A stretch of 56,760 bases of DNA from Bradyrhizobium sp. ORS 375 (GCF_000239775.1 NZ_CAFI01000049.1:1-56760), one strand, 5' to 3'; numbered from the stretch's first letter, positions 18,547-27,124 are shown. Notes: generated by a model from the sequence alone, not told the origin. Numbers and translations: made by a program.

Positions 18547-18990
18547 TCAGGAGAGAGGAGGAGGCCCTCTGGGTTGTGCCTGCGACCACGGGACGAGTCG
18601 CACAAGCCGGAACTCGCGCGCGAACCAATCGATGCGCGCCGTGCTCCGGAGTGGAGCGGCGTGGGCCGGCGCCGGCGGCGCATCGACTGCGGCTGCGGCG
18701 TGGAGCACGCAGCACATGACGCAATCGAGGCCGCACGCCGTGCGGTCCGACTCGCGATCGGACGGCGCGGCGCCCGGCTCGGCATGACAGATCACGGCGC
18801 CGCCGAACGGATCGATGGATGCGATCGCCGCGGCCGTCATCGCCGAGGCGGCCACCGGGGCCAGCGCCTGGATGATCAGCGCCAGCAAGGCCAGCGGGAA
18901 CAGGCGCGCGATCCAGCGGCGACGCGCACTGCCGTGCGCGCGCCGCGCATTCCTGCATCGACTGGCTGTGATCGCGCGGACGGACATCAT
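18547..18990 (-). CDS. DUF2946 family exported cysteine-rich protein
   Basis: This 147-residue protein has a membrane or signal segment (ARLFPLALLALIIQALAPVAASA, about residues 28-50). A short domain with CHAEPG and then CGLDCVMCCVLHAAA (about 68-100) follows. DUF2946 proteins occur in copper-related gene clusters and are thought to be periplasmic or membrane-anchored metal-binding proteins; their exact job is not established. It is a diverged paralogue of the protein at 19773-20138, sharing the CH..PG..PSD..S and C..CC pattern. It lies between the copper chaperone and the TonB-dependent receptor on the same strand. A GGGAGG sequence precedes the start with a long spacing of about 11 bases. 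Confidence 0.75.
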   Translation of the reverse strand: MMSVRAITASRCRNARRAHGSARRRWIARLFPLALLALIIQALAPVAASAMTAAAIASIDPFGGAVICHAEPGAAPSDRESDRTACGLDCVMCCVLHAAAAVDAPPAPAHAAPLRSTARIDWFAREFRLVRLVPWSQAQPRGPPPLS

Positions 18991-19130
18991 GGCGCGGCGA
19001 GCCTCCCGGCCGCCCCACGCGATCCCAACCCAGCCAACGCGCGGGGCAGCAGGCCCGTGAACGAGCCTGCGAGAGCCGCGCAGTTGAGGACGCGTCGATC
19101 CATCGAATGCCCCCGCACCAGACCGGTGCG

Positions 19131-19637
19131 CTACATCTTATGATCGTGCTTCATCATGCTGCCGCCCTCGCCGCCCGGCCCCTTGGCGCCGACGGGCTGA
19201 ACGTCGAGCGTCACGGCCACCTTGCCGGCCTTCTCGAACTCGAGCGTCACCGGCAGCTTGTCGCCCTGCTTCAGCGGGCTCTTCAGCTCCATCAGCATCA
19301 GATGATAGCCGCCGGGCGCCAGCGCGACGGTCTTGCCCGGCTCGATCTCGAGGCCCTTCTCGAGCGGGCGCATCGTCATGACGCCGTTGTTGACCGCCAT
19401 CTCGTGGACTTCGATGCGGCCGGCGATGTCGCCGGAGACGGCAACGAGCCGGTCGGGAGCGCTGCCCTTGTTCTGGATGGTGAGATATCCGGCTCCGGTC
19501 TTGGCGCCGCCCGGCGTGGCGCGGCTCCACGGCTGGGAGATGACAAGGTCACCGGCTTTGATGTCAGCCGCGAACACGGCGGGCGAGCCGGCCAGCAGGA
19601 GAGCGACGGCAAACAGAGAGCGCTTGAGGAGCGTCAT
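19131..19637 (-). CDS. PCuAC-family periplasmic copper chaperone
   Basis: This 168-residue precursor has a signal peptide (MTLLKRSLFAVALLLAGSPAVFA) and a PCuAC cupredoxin-like domain. The Cu(I)-binding residues are visible: His in VHEM, Met in TMRPL ten residues later, then YHLMLM with the HxM pair. The middle spacing counts as 22 residues, against 21 in the classical motif. The C-terminal tail SMMKHDHKM adds Met and His ligands. Proteins of this family deliver copper to cytochrome oxidase subunit II (the CuA site) or scavenge copper when it is scarce; Bradyrhizobium PcuC is a studied example. The start at 19637 is set by the signal peptide and AAGGACC upstream. It is flanked by two DUF2946 genes. 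Confidence 0.93.
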   Translation of the reverse strand: MTLLKRSLFAVALLLAGSPAVFAADIKAGDLVISQPWSRATPGGAKTGAGYLTIQNKGSAPDRLVAVSGDIAGRIEVHEMAVNNGVMTMRPLEKGLEIEPGKTVALAPGGYHLMLMELKSPLKQGDKLPVTLEFEKAGKVAVTLDVQPVGAKGPGGEGGSMMKHDHKM

Positions 19638-19772
19638 GTTGAAGGTCCTTTTTGAAAGTTGATCGCGACGCGCCCGCCGGGGCATCGGTCGGGCCTGCAC
19701 CTTGTGCGGCCGGACAAGCAAAGCGGATGCGGTGTTACGAGCGGAGAACAACGGCCGCAAACGGCCGAGACA

Positions 19773-20138
19773 TCACAGCGCGGGCGGAGCTCTAGCCTGT
19801 GCGGTTGAAAAAGCCCGGCTTCCGCCGATGGCAGGCGCATTGGTGCGCCAGACGACGTCGCGGGCGTCCGGTTGCGGAACAGGGACAGCTGAAAGCGCCG
19901 GCCCTTCCAGTGTCGCCGGCTGTGCCAGACAGCAGAGCGAACACCCGCCCTGACCGAGCTTGGCCCGCGACTGATCATCGGACGGCTGGGAACCGGGCTG
20001 ACCGTGGCAGATTTCCAGCCCGCGGAATGGGTCCGACGCGGCGGCTGCGGCGGCCCAGGCAATGCCAATCGGCGCCAGGATCTGCACCATCAGGGCGATC
20101 AGCACGATCGGAAGAAACGCTTGCAGCCGCTGCCGCAT
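19773..20138 (-). CDS. DUF2946 family exported cysteine-rich protein (first gene of the cluster)
   Basis: This 121-residue protein starts with a hydrophobic signal or anchor (FLPIVLIALMVQILAPIGIAWA, about residues 8-29). CHGQPGSQPSD and CSLCCLAQ (about 66-73) follow. It is a paralogue of the DUF2946 protein at 18547-18990. It appears to be the promoter-proximal gene of the minus-strand copper cluster, with about 540 bases of gene-free sequence upstream. Function is unknown beyond the association of the family with copper genes. Confidence 0.72.
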   Translation of the reverse strand: MRQRLQAFLPIVLIALMVQILAPIGIAWAAAAAASDPFRGLEICHGQPGSQPSDDQSRAKLGQGGCSLCCLAQPATLEGPALSAVPVPQPDARDVVWRTNAPAIGGSRAFSTAQARAPPAL

Positions 20139-20681
20139 GAAGGCCTGCCAAATGAACTGTTAACTTGTGCCCGAGCCCAGCCCCCGAGTCGAGGCCGTAC
20201 GGAGCACAGTCAGCACATTTCGCCAGCGGTCGTTGACTAAGAACAACCCCACGGGATCGCGAGAGGCGCCCGGTCTTTGGGTATTTCAGCACCTTCTACG
20301 GGAAAAATCGAAACCAAAACTCGCCAATTGCAAGCACTTACCGATCATTTCCTGGAGTGCGTGAAATTTGAACAATCGTTGCCGAAAAGGATGACAAACC
20401 CAAAAAGATCGTCTACCAATTCGGGCCTCAGGCTAACGCTTGCGGAAGTCTGGTGGTCCAAGTCTCGGGAGGAGCCCTGGCGCGCAAAAGCAGCGTCACC
20501 CCGCTTAACAAGATCAAATCTGAACTTGCGGGATATCAAAGGGTCGACACAATTTCCGAGCAGGGCCCGCTGCCCTGCTCTATTTTTTTGGGCCAGCCCA
20601 CGCTCTCCAAAAACCGTATGCGAATCCGCATGAACGCTGCCTGAACGTGCTCATCTGCACGCGGTCAGCCTCGGCCCAGCG
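20139..20681. other. Gene-free stretch upstream of the copper cluster, with an orphan terminator
   Basis: These 543 bases lie between two minus-strand genes and hold no convincing protein gene. The part from 20280 to 20400 is AT-richer than its surroundings and should contain the promoter of the copper cluster. A strong plus-strand intrinsic terminator lies at 20558-20589, although no plus-strand gene precedes it. A small RNA on the plus strand is therefore possible. Confidence 0.5.
20558..20589 (+). terminator. Plus-strand intrinsic terminator without an upstream gene
   Basis: A perfect 9-bp GC-rich stem (20558-20566 with 20572-20580) with a 5-base loop is followed by TATTTTTTT. The T-run exists only on the plus strand. 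Read on the minus strand, the stem is followed by GGAAATTG, so it cannot be the terminator of the metallophosphoesterase gene on that strand. Confidence 0.75.
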
Positions 20682-21527
20682 TCAGGCTGCGCCTGAGGTC
20701 GCGAACGACGGCAACGGCGCGCGCCAGCGCGATTTCTTTGTCGGCCATGGCAGCTTGATGGACACCGGCTCGCGGCCTCTGACCACCCAGCGCAGTTCAT
20801 CCGACTCGATCTCCAGCACGCCGAACGCCTCGGCCGGATCGCCCGAGATGAAGGTCTCGGTCAGCGATTGAAGCGTCAGGTGCGGCGTCGCATCGACTGT
20901 GGTCAGCGTATTCCAATGCACATGGCCTGCGAGCGCGACGACCGGGCACGGCGCGTCTGCAATCGCCTGCCGAATCTCCGCGGCTTCCGCATACGTCGCA
21001 TGCCTCGGATTGGCTTCGAAGTAATAGTTGCCGGTCTGGGCGTGGCCGGAGAGCGGCACATGGCTCACGAGCAAGGTCGGCCGATCGTCCTGTCCAAGCA
21101 ACCTCACAAGGACGTCGAGATCGCCGGCGGACAGGTGCAGGCCGCGCGCGCGGGTAAGACGCACATCGGGCTGCCAGAACACGCATCTCACATCGCCGAT
21201 GATCAGCGCGCGTGACCCACTCGGCAGATCGAACAGCGCTTCGTTGTCGGCGAGAGTGAGACATGCGACGTCATGATTGCCGCTGAGGTGATGGTGTGCC
21301 ACGGCGAGCCTCGCAAAGCACATCGCAACGTCGCTCTGCAGCAGGCGGTCTCGTTCGGGATCCTCATCAGAGATGCGGTCGCCGAGATCGATCACCGCGT
21401 CGAAGCTTCCGCGATTCACCTCTGCGACAAATCGATCCAGCAGCGCCAGCGCCATCGAACCGCGCTTCGTTTGCGTATCCTGGCCGTGATGAATGTCGCC
21501 GACCACGGCAATGCGCGTCGTTGTCAA
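20682..21527 (-). CDS. Calcineurin-like metallophosphoesterase
   Basis: This protein of about 281 residues carries the full metal-binding motif set of the family: GDIHHG, DLGDRISD, SGNHDV, VSHVPLSG and AGHVHWN. It should therefore bind two metals and hydrolyse a phosphoester. The natural substrate is unknown. The start is uncertain. A TTG at 21527 is preferred because GGAG lies about 8 bases before it and the protein then begins LTTTRIAVVGDIHHG, as the family does. The frame stays open far upstream but without family-like sequence. It diverges from the sugar ABC importer genes. Confidence 0.85.
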   Translation of the reverse strand: MTTTRIAVVGDIHHGQDTQTKRGSMALALLDRFVAEVNRGSFDAVIDLGDRISDEDPERDRLLQSDVAMCFARLAVAHHHLSGNHDVACLTLADNEALFDLPSGSRALIIGDVRCVFWQPDVRLTRARGLHLSAGDLDVLVRLLGQDDRPTLLVSHVPLSGHAQTGNYYFEANPRHATYAEAAEIRQAIADAPCPVVALAGHVHWNTLTTVDATPHLTLQSLTETFISGDPAEAFGVLEIESDELRWVVRGREPVSIKLPWPTKKSRWRAPLPSFATSGAA

Positions 21528-21744
21528 AAACGTGTCTCCAACAAATGCATGGCCCGATCGGATGCCACGCGCCGCGTAGCATGCACGTATCACGGTTTTC
21601 TGACAGCGAGCGTGCAGCGCGACATCAGGTGGATGCAGCGCACAACATCCGGCTGTAGCGAGATCAAATCCGTTGTGAAACACTGCAGCTCTTGGCGGCG
21701 CGACCAATGACGCCGCCGGACAACAATGGGACAGGGAGCACGGC

Positions 21745-22779
21745 ATGTCCGGCACTGACGAAACGTCCAAGAAGACCCTCAAGAATCGGCGCGATATTCT
21801 CCAGGCGGCGACCGCCGCAGGCTCTGCGGCGGCATTGCTCGCCGGCTTCGGCATCAATCCGGCGCTGGCCGCCGAGATGGGCCGCTCCGAAAAGCCGCTC
21901 AAGGCGGCGTTCTCCAACGCCGGTCTGCAGGCGACCTGGTGCGCGCAGGGCAAGCAGGCCGCGGAATGGTGGGGCAAGCTGCTCAACGTCGAGGTGACCT
22001 GGTTCGACGGCCAGCTCGATGCCGTGAAGCAGCGCGCAGCGATCGACAACATGGCGTCGCAGAAATGGGATTTCGTTGCCATTCAGGCGTTCGGCATCGG
22101 CACCCTCACGCAGCCGGTGCAGAAGATGATCGATGCCGGCATTCCCGTGATCGACATGGACACGCTGATCGCTCCGCTCGATCAGATCAACGTGCACTCG
22201 TTCCTCGCTCCCGACAACGAGTTCATGGGCGCATCGGTGACCCAGGCGCTTGCGACTGCGATGGGCGGCAAGGGCAAGATCATCATGACCCAGGGCGCGC
22301 TCGGCCACACCGGCGCGCAGGGCCGGGCCAAGGGCTTCAACTCCGTCATCAAGCAGTTCCCGAACATCGAGGTGCTCGACACGCAGCCGGCGGACTGGGA
22401 CGTCTCGAAGGCGGCCCGCCTGTGGGAGACCTATCTGACGAAGTACCCGCAGATCGACGCGGCGTTCTTCCACAATGACGACATGGCGCTCGCCGCCTAC
22501 AACATCATGAAGGCGCGCAATCGCACCAACATCCTGATCGGCGGCGTCGACGCCATGCCGCCGGCCATCCAGGCGGTCAGCGACGGCCGGATGTTCGCGA
22601 CCGTCCGCAATCCGTCCTGCCGAATCCACGGCGGCGCGATCGTGGCTGGTGTCGCTGCAGTCACCGCCGGCGAGAAGAGCGGCCAGGGCATTCCAAAGCA
22701 TGTGATCACGGATGGCCCGGTCGTGACCAAGGCCAATGCGCCGGGCATGCAATGGATGGAGGATCACTTCCTGATCTGA
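21745..22779 (+). CDS. Ribose-type ABC importer, periplasmic substrate-binding protein
   Basis: This 344-residue precursor begins with a twin-arginine-like signal (KNRRDILQAATAAG to NPALAAE). The periplasmic-binding-protein type 1 (LacI-like) domain follows: LKAAFSNAGLQATWCAQG, DFVAIQAFG, PVIDMDT, FFHNDDMALAAYN and ILIGGVDAM. A GGGAGCACGGC ribosome-binding site precedes the ATG. The next two genes encode the matching ATPase and permease. The ligand is probably a pentose-like sugar or sugar derivative. The methylthioribose kinase gene downstream, on the opposite strand, makes methylthioribose a candidate, by inference only. Confidence 0.92.
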   Translation: MSGTDETSKKTLKNRRDILQAATAAGSAAALLAGFGINPALAAEMGRSEKPLKAAFSNAGLQATWCAQGKQAAEWWGKLLNVEVTWFDGQLDAVKQRAAIDNMASQKWDFVAIQAFGIGTLTQPVQKMIDAGIPVIDMDTLIAPLDQINVHSFLAPDNEFMGASVTQALATAMGGKGKIIMTQGALGHTGAQGRAKGFNSVIKQFPNIEVLDTQPADWDVSKAARLWETYLTKYPQIDAAFFHNDDMALAAYNIMKARNRTNILIGGVDAMPPAIQAVSDGRMFATVRNPSCRIHGGAIVAGVAAVTAGEKSGQGIPKHVITDGPVVTKANAPGMQWMEDHFLI

Positions 22780-22790
22780 AGTCGCCTCCC

Positions 22791-24296
22791 ATGTCGGACA
22801 GCCGCCCACCTCTTCTGGAATTGCAGGACATCACCAAGTCGTTCGGCGGCGTCACCGCCTTGCGCGGCGTCGATTTCACCCTTCGCCCCGGCGAGATCCA
22901 TGGTCTCGTCGGGGAGAACGGCGCCGGCAAGAGCACGCTGATGAAGATCATCGCCGGCGTGCACACCGGATTCTCCGGCCGTTTCCTGCTCGACGGCCGC
23001 GAGGTTCATTTCAACTCGGCCCGCGATGCTCGCGCCGCGGGCATCGCCATGGTGCATCAGGAGCTCAGCGTCGCGCCCGATCTCACGGTGGCCGAGAACG
23101 TGTTCCTCGGCAATCAGCCGACCAATGCGCTCGGCATCGTGCAGTGGCGGCGGATGGCGCGCGAGGCCGCCGAACAGCTCAAGCGCCTCGGCATCGACGC
23201 CGACCCGATGAGCCGGCTCGGCGATCTGCCGATCGGCCTGCAGCAGTTGATCGAGATCGCGCGCGTACTGTTCTCCGGCGCGCGTATCATCATCCTGGAC
23301 GAGCCAACGTCGGCGCTCTCGCCGCCGGAGGTCGAGCGGCTGTTCGCCGCCTTGCGCAAGCTGCGTGAGCAAGGAACGGGGATCATCTTCATCTCGCATT
23401 TCATCGAGGACATCCTGCTGATCTCGGACGAGGTCACGGTGTTCCGCAATGGCCGCAAGATCATGGAAACGCGTGCGGCCGACACCAGCAAGGCGGCGCT
23501 GATCGAAGCCATGATTGGCAAGGGCCGCGATGCGCTGGAGGACAGCTACACCCACGACATCACCCTGCCCGCGCCGCCGACGGACAAGCCCGTCGTGGTC
23601 GAAGCGGACCGCCTGTCGCTGGCGCGCAATCTCAAGCAAGTGTCGTTCTCGGTCTACGCCGGCGAGGTGCTCGGCATCTACGGCTTTATGGGCTGCGGAC
23701 AGCTCGAACTGGCGCGAATCCTGTTCGGCAAGCTGGCGCCCGATGCGGGCCAGCTGCGCGTCTCCGGTGAGCCTAACCGCTTCAAGAGCACGGCGGACGC
23801 CCGTCGCGCCGGCATCGCCTTCGTACCGGAGAGCCGGCGTGACATGCTGTTCCTGCAGGAGCCGGTCTACAAGAACGTCTCGATCAGCATTCTCGACCGC
23901 ATCAACGCGGTGCTGCTGAAGCCCGCGCGCGAACGCGCCCTCGCCGAGCGCCAGGTCGAGCAGCTTCAGATTCGTCCGGCCGACGTCGAGATCGATCTCG
24001 GTCTGCTATCGGGCGGCAATCAGCAGAAGGTCGCGCTGGCGAAATGGCTCAGCCATCCGCCGCGGCTGCTGGTGCTGTGCGAGCCGACCCGCGGCATGGA
24101 TGTCGGCGCCAAGAGCGACGTCATTCAGATCGTGCGGCAGCTGCGCGACAAGGGCATCGCCGTCATCGTGATGTCGACCGAGCCGGAGACCGTGCTGTCG
24201 CTGGCCGACCGCGTCATCGTGCTCAAGCGCGGCGAGGTCGTGCGCGAATTCGCCGGTGAAACCATCAGCAAAGACCGTCTGCTCGAGGCGGCGTAG
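22791..24296 (+). CDS. Ribose-type ABC importer, tandem ATP-binding protein (RbsA/XylG-like)
   Basis: This 501-residue protein has two ATPase domains in tandem. The first has a canonical Walker A (GENGAGKST) and Walker B (IIILDEPTS), with a degenerate signature (LPIGLQQLIEIARVL). The second has a degenerate Walker A (GFMGCGQLE) but an intact LSGGNQQKVALAKWL signature. This asymmetry is normal for the sugar-importer RbsA family. The ATG at 22791 lies 11 bases after the stop of the binding-protein gene. Confidence 0.94.
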   Translation: MSDSRPPLLELQDITKSFGGVTALRGVDFTLRPGEIHGLVGENGAGKSTLMKIIAGVHTGFSGRFLLDGREVHFNSARDARAAGIAMVHQELSVAPDLTVAENVFLGNQPTNALGIVQWRRMAREAAEQLKRLGIDADPMSRLGDLPIGLQQLIEIARVLFSGARIIILDEPTSALSPPEVERLFAALRKLREQGTGIIFISHFIEDILLISDEVTVFRNGRKIMETRAADTSKAALIEAMIGKGRDALEDSYTHDITLPAPPTDKPVVVEADRLSLARNLKQVSFSVYAGEVLGIYGFMGCGQLELARILFGKLAPDAGQLRVSGEPNRFKSTADARRAGIAFVPESRRDMLFLQEPVYKNVSISILDRINAVLLKPARERALAERQVEQLQIRPADVEIDLGLLSGGNQQKVALAKWLSHPPRLLVLCEPTRGMDVGAKSDVIQIVRQLRDKGIAVIVMSTEPETVLSLADRVIVLKRGEVVREFAGETISKDRLLEAA

Positions 24297-24306
24297 GGAG
24301 ACTTCC

Positions 24307-25344
24307 ATGGCGCATGGCGATACCGTTCCGATGCCGGAGGCGCAGGCGCGCCGCGCTGGCGGCATCGCATCGCTGCTGCGATCGCAGATGCGCAACATCG
24401 CGCCGTTCCTGACCTTGATTTTCCTCACCGCGTTCTTTGCGGTCGCAAGCCCGTCTTTCGCGACGCTCGACAATGTCGGCAATATCCTGACCCAGGTGTC
24501 CGTCACCGGCATCATCGCCGTCGGCCTGACGTTCGTCATTCTCTGCGCGGAGATCGATCTGTCGATCGCCGCGATCGCCAACGTCACCGGCATCGCGGTG
24601 GCCTACTTCACATTGCAGGAGTCCTACGTCAACATTGCCAACGTGCCGATGCCGGGCTTTGCCGCGATCCTGCTCGCGCTGGCGCTGTGCGCCCTGCTCG
24701 GCGTCGTCAACGCGTTCGGCCTGACCGTAATCGGCATTCCCTCCTTCATCATGACGCTGGCCATGATGCAGATCGCCGCTGGCATCTCGGCGATGCTGGT
24801 GCGCGGCCAGATCGCCTACAAGGTGCCCCCCCTGATCACGACGCTCGGCTCCGGCTCGATTGCCGGCATTCCCTGGATCGTGATCGTCGCAGCGTTGATG
24901 CTGCTGCTCGGCCATCTCGTGCTGACTTACACGCGCTTCGGCCGCTACGTCTACATGGTCGGCGGCAACCGCGAGGCGGCGGAATATTCCGGCCTGAACG
25001 TCAAGCTGATCCTGGGCAGCGTGATGGTGATCTCGGCGGTCTGCTCGGGGATCGGCGGCATGCTCGGCGTGGCGCATTTCGGCAGCGCGCAGCAGAACGA
25101 GTTCGACACCTATCTGCTCGACTCGATCGCGGCCGTCGTGGTCGGCGGCACCAGCCTGTTCGGCGGCCGCGGCGGCATCGGCAACACCATCGTCGGCCTG
25201 TTCGTGCTCGGCGTGCTCAACAACGGCCTCGACCACGTCAACATCGACAGCTTCCTGAAGATCCTGATCCGTGGCCTGATCCTGCTCGCGGCCTTGGTGA
25301 TCAACGTCTATGCGCAACGGCTGCGGGCGAAGGCGGCGGACTAA
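24307..25344 (+). CDS. Ribose-type ABC importer, permease
   Basis: This 345-residue permease of the RbsC/BPD_transp_2 family has about nine to ten membrane segments. The family's conserved stretches are visible (VILCAEIDLSIAAI, IGIPSFIMTLAMM, VGGNREAAEYSGLNV, GGTSLFGGRGGIGNT). GGAGACTTCC precedes the ATG at 24307. A single permease gene implies a homodimer. The gene ends the three-gene operon; no terminator hairpin with a T-run is evident before the repeat region that follows. Confidence 0.94.
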   Translation: MAHGDTVPMPEAQARRAGGIASLLRSQMRNIAPFLTLIFLTAFFAVASPSFATLDNVGNILTQVSVTGIIAVGLTFVILCAEIDLSIAAIANVTGIAVAYFTLQESYVNIANVPMPGFAAILLALALCALLGVVNAFGLTVIGIPSFIMTLAMMQIAAGISAMLVRGQIAYKVPPLITTLGSGSIAGIPWIVIVAALMLLLGHLVLTYTRFGRYVYMVGGNREAAEYSGLNVKLILGSVMVISAVCSGIGGMLGVAHFGSAQQNEFDTYLLDSIAAVVVGGTSLFGGRGGIGNTIVGLFVLGVLNNGLDHVNIDSFLKILIRGLILLAALVINVYAQRLRAKAAD

Positions 25345-25532
25345 CTGAGATGCCGTAGGGGGGCAAAGCGCCGCCCGCAGGGCGGCAGCGGGCCCACCGT
25401 CCATCGGCAAGACCGGTGTGCAATGGTGGACAGGGCGCGGGGAAGAACGACGATGAGCCGATGCATCGTGGCGCGCCGTTACCCACCCGACCCACCCGCT
25501 TCCGTCACGACGAACGAAGCGATGCTGCGGTC

Positions 25533-25610
25533 GCCCGGATGAGCGCAGCGACATCCGGGGTCCAACCCGCTGTACCGGAGAACCCGGATATCGCTGCGCT
25601 CATCCGGGCT
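25533..25610. repeat. Palindromic intergenic repeat (REP-like)
   Basis: GCCCGGATGAGCGCAGCGA near the left end is matched by TCGCTGCGCTCATCCGGGC near the right end, giving a long imperfect hairpin. An inner pair, CATCCGGGG and ACCCGGAT, is also present. I recognise the sequence as the type of extragenic palindrome scattered through Bradyrhizobium genomes, which typically lies between convergent genes as here. Confidence 0.7.
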
Positions 25611-25625
25611 GCGAAATCGGTCCGC

Positions 25626-25741
25626 GCCATTGCGAGCGAGGCAAAGCACCCCACGGCCGCGCGAAGACTCTGGATTGCTTCGTCACGGAGCCTGCCCTCG
25701 GGCTCGCCGAAGGCGAGACCCGGGGGCTCCTCGCCATGACG
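25626..25741. repeat. Second palindromic intergenic repeat
   Basis: The left end GCCATTGCGAGCGAGG pairs imperfectly with the right end CTCCTCGCCATGACG. The interior contains TGGATTGCTTCGTCACGGAGCCTGCC and GGGCTCGCCGAAGGCGAGACCC, a local hairpin. It resembles the very common rhizobial repeat containing ATTGCTTCGTC and CTCGCAATGACG. Confidence 0.6.
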
Positions 25742-25752
25742 ATGAATGCTAC

Positions 25753-27054
25753 TCAGTATCCCGGCTGCCAATGACGCAGCTCGCGCGCCGCCTTCGTCAC
25801 CGCCTCGATTGACGTGAACGACGCCGTCTCCGTCATCAGCGTGCGCGCGAGACGCAGCGCCCGCGACTCGCAGGTTGCGCGACGTCTGGTGCCCTCGATC
25901 AGCTCGAAATCGATGTTGTGCGCGAGGCCCAGGATGCGGCGGATGATCTTCGCGGCCGTGAAGCCGACGGCATCCTGGAACAGCCTTGCTAGATAGGCTT
26001 GGCGTTCGGCCTCCAGCCGCGCCGCCCCTGCATCTCCAGGAAATAGCGACAGCGGATAGGCATCCCCGGTCGCCTCGCTGCGCCACAGCGCTAGGAACTT
26101 GCGCGCAAACCCGCTCCACACCTCATCAACCGTGCTCAGCACCCAGCTCTCGAACGCCTCTCTGTCGCCTTGCGATCGCTCGTGCCCGGCAGACGCGAAA
26201 TACGCCATCAGCAGGTTCGCCAGGACCGCGCCGACATCGAACCCCATGGGACCGTAGAACGCGAACTCGGGATCGATCACCTTGGTCTCGGTGTCCGTGA
26301 CCATGATCGATCCCGTGTGCAAATCGCCATGGATCAGCGCTTCGGCGCTCGACATGAATCTGAGCTTGAGCCGGGAGATCGCGACATGCAGGTCCAGATC
26401 GGCGCGGATGTCGGCGGCGGTCGCATCCAGCCATGGCGATGTCCAGCGGTTCTGCTCGGCGATGCGATAGGGATCGGTGAAGATCAAATCCTCGGTGATC
26501 TTGCACAGCGCATGGTTGCCCGCGAAGCTTGCGATGGCCTCCTTCTTCGCCGCGGCCGACAGCGCGAGATCCGACGAGAAGAACAGCGTCCGCGCCATGA
26601 AGGTGGTGATGTGATCGACGAAGCCCGGATAGATCGTGCCGGCGACGAGGCCCTTGCGCATGATGATGTGCGGCTCGAGCAGCTCCATCGCCGTCAGCGC
26701 CAAAGCCGGATCATGATGCACGATCGCCGGCACCAATCCGGGCGAAAGACGGTTCTGATGCGTCAGCGCCAGATGCTCGTAGTGGGCGCGTGATAGCGGC
26801 AGCGGCCAGCTCTCGCCGACCAGGCGCACGTAAGGCAGCGCCTGCTTCACCGCGAGGCCGCCGGATGATCCCTTGACGATGAAGACCAGGTTGAGATTGC
26901 CGTCGCCGACCTCGGTGATCTCCCAGCGTTCGGCCGCTCCGCCGAGCTGGGATGCAACGGCTGGCACCGCTGCGAGGGTGCTGCGAAGATCCGTTTCGTT
27001 GAGAATGCGATAGCCCGACGGCGTCCCCTGCCCGGCTGCGGCCGATGTCGTCAC
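25753..27054 (-). CDS. mtnK: S-methyl-5-thioribose kinase
   Basis: This 433-residue kinase phosphorylates 5-methylthioribose in the methionine salvage pathway. It belongs to the aminoglycoside-phosphotransferase-like fold. Visible features are EVGDGNLNLVFIVKG (nucleotide loop), AVKQALPYVR, the catalytic loop ALIHGDLHTGSIM and the metal-binding VIDPEFAFYGPMGFD. The start is a GTG at 27054, chosen for the strong AGGGAGG site 7 bases upstream. A longer frame reading through from the DUF1467 region is not credible. No mtnA or other salvage genes lie in the window. A ribose-type importer lies downstream on the opposite strand. Confidence 0.93.
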   Translation of the reverse strand: MTTSAAAGQGTPSGYRILNETDLRSTLAAVPAVASQLGGAAERWEITEVGDGNLNLVFIVKGSSGGLAVKQALPYVRLVGESWPLPLSRAHYEHLALTHQNRLSPGLVPAIVHHDPALALTAMELLEPHIIMRKGLVAGTIYPGFVDHITTFMARTLFFSSDLALSAAAKKEAIASFAGNHALCKITEDLIFTDPYRIAEQNRWTSPWLDATAADIRADLDLHVAISRLKLRFMSSAEALIHGDLHTGSIMVTDTETKVIDPEFAFYGPMGFDVGAVLANLLMAYFASAGHERSQGDREAFESWVLSTVDEVWSGFARKFLALWRSEATGDAYPLSLFPGDAGAARLEAERQAYLARLFQDAVGFTAAKIIRRILGLAHNIDFELIEGTRRRATCESRALRLARTLMTETASFTSIEAVTKAARELRHWQPGY

Positions 27055-27098
27055 GCGCGACCTCCCTGTCGACTTGTTTTCACTCCCTATAGCAAAAA

Positions 27099-27124
27099 AG
27101 CCGATGCGCGTCCGCGCATCGGCT
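27099..27124 (-). terminator. Intrinsic terminator ending the nuo-to-DUF1467 transcript
   Basis: A perfect 11-bp stem (27099-27109 with 27114-27124) with a 4-base loop is followed on the minus strand by TTTTTTGC. It lies about 30 bases after the stop of the DUF1467 gene and before mtnK, so it closes the long run of genes that begins at nuoA. Confidence 0.88.

Larger units (their letters stand above)
25345..25752. other. Gene-free stretch between convergent genes, carrying repeats
   Basis: About 408 bases between the stop of the sugar permease gene and the stop of mtnK. It holds two palindromic repeat elements (25533-25610 and 25626-25741) described separately, and no protein gene. Confidence 0.6.

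Noticed and set aside
20558-20589. Terminator of the metallophosphoesterase gene at 20682-21527
   Set aside because: The T-run is on the plus strand only, while that gene reads on the minus strand.
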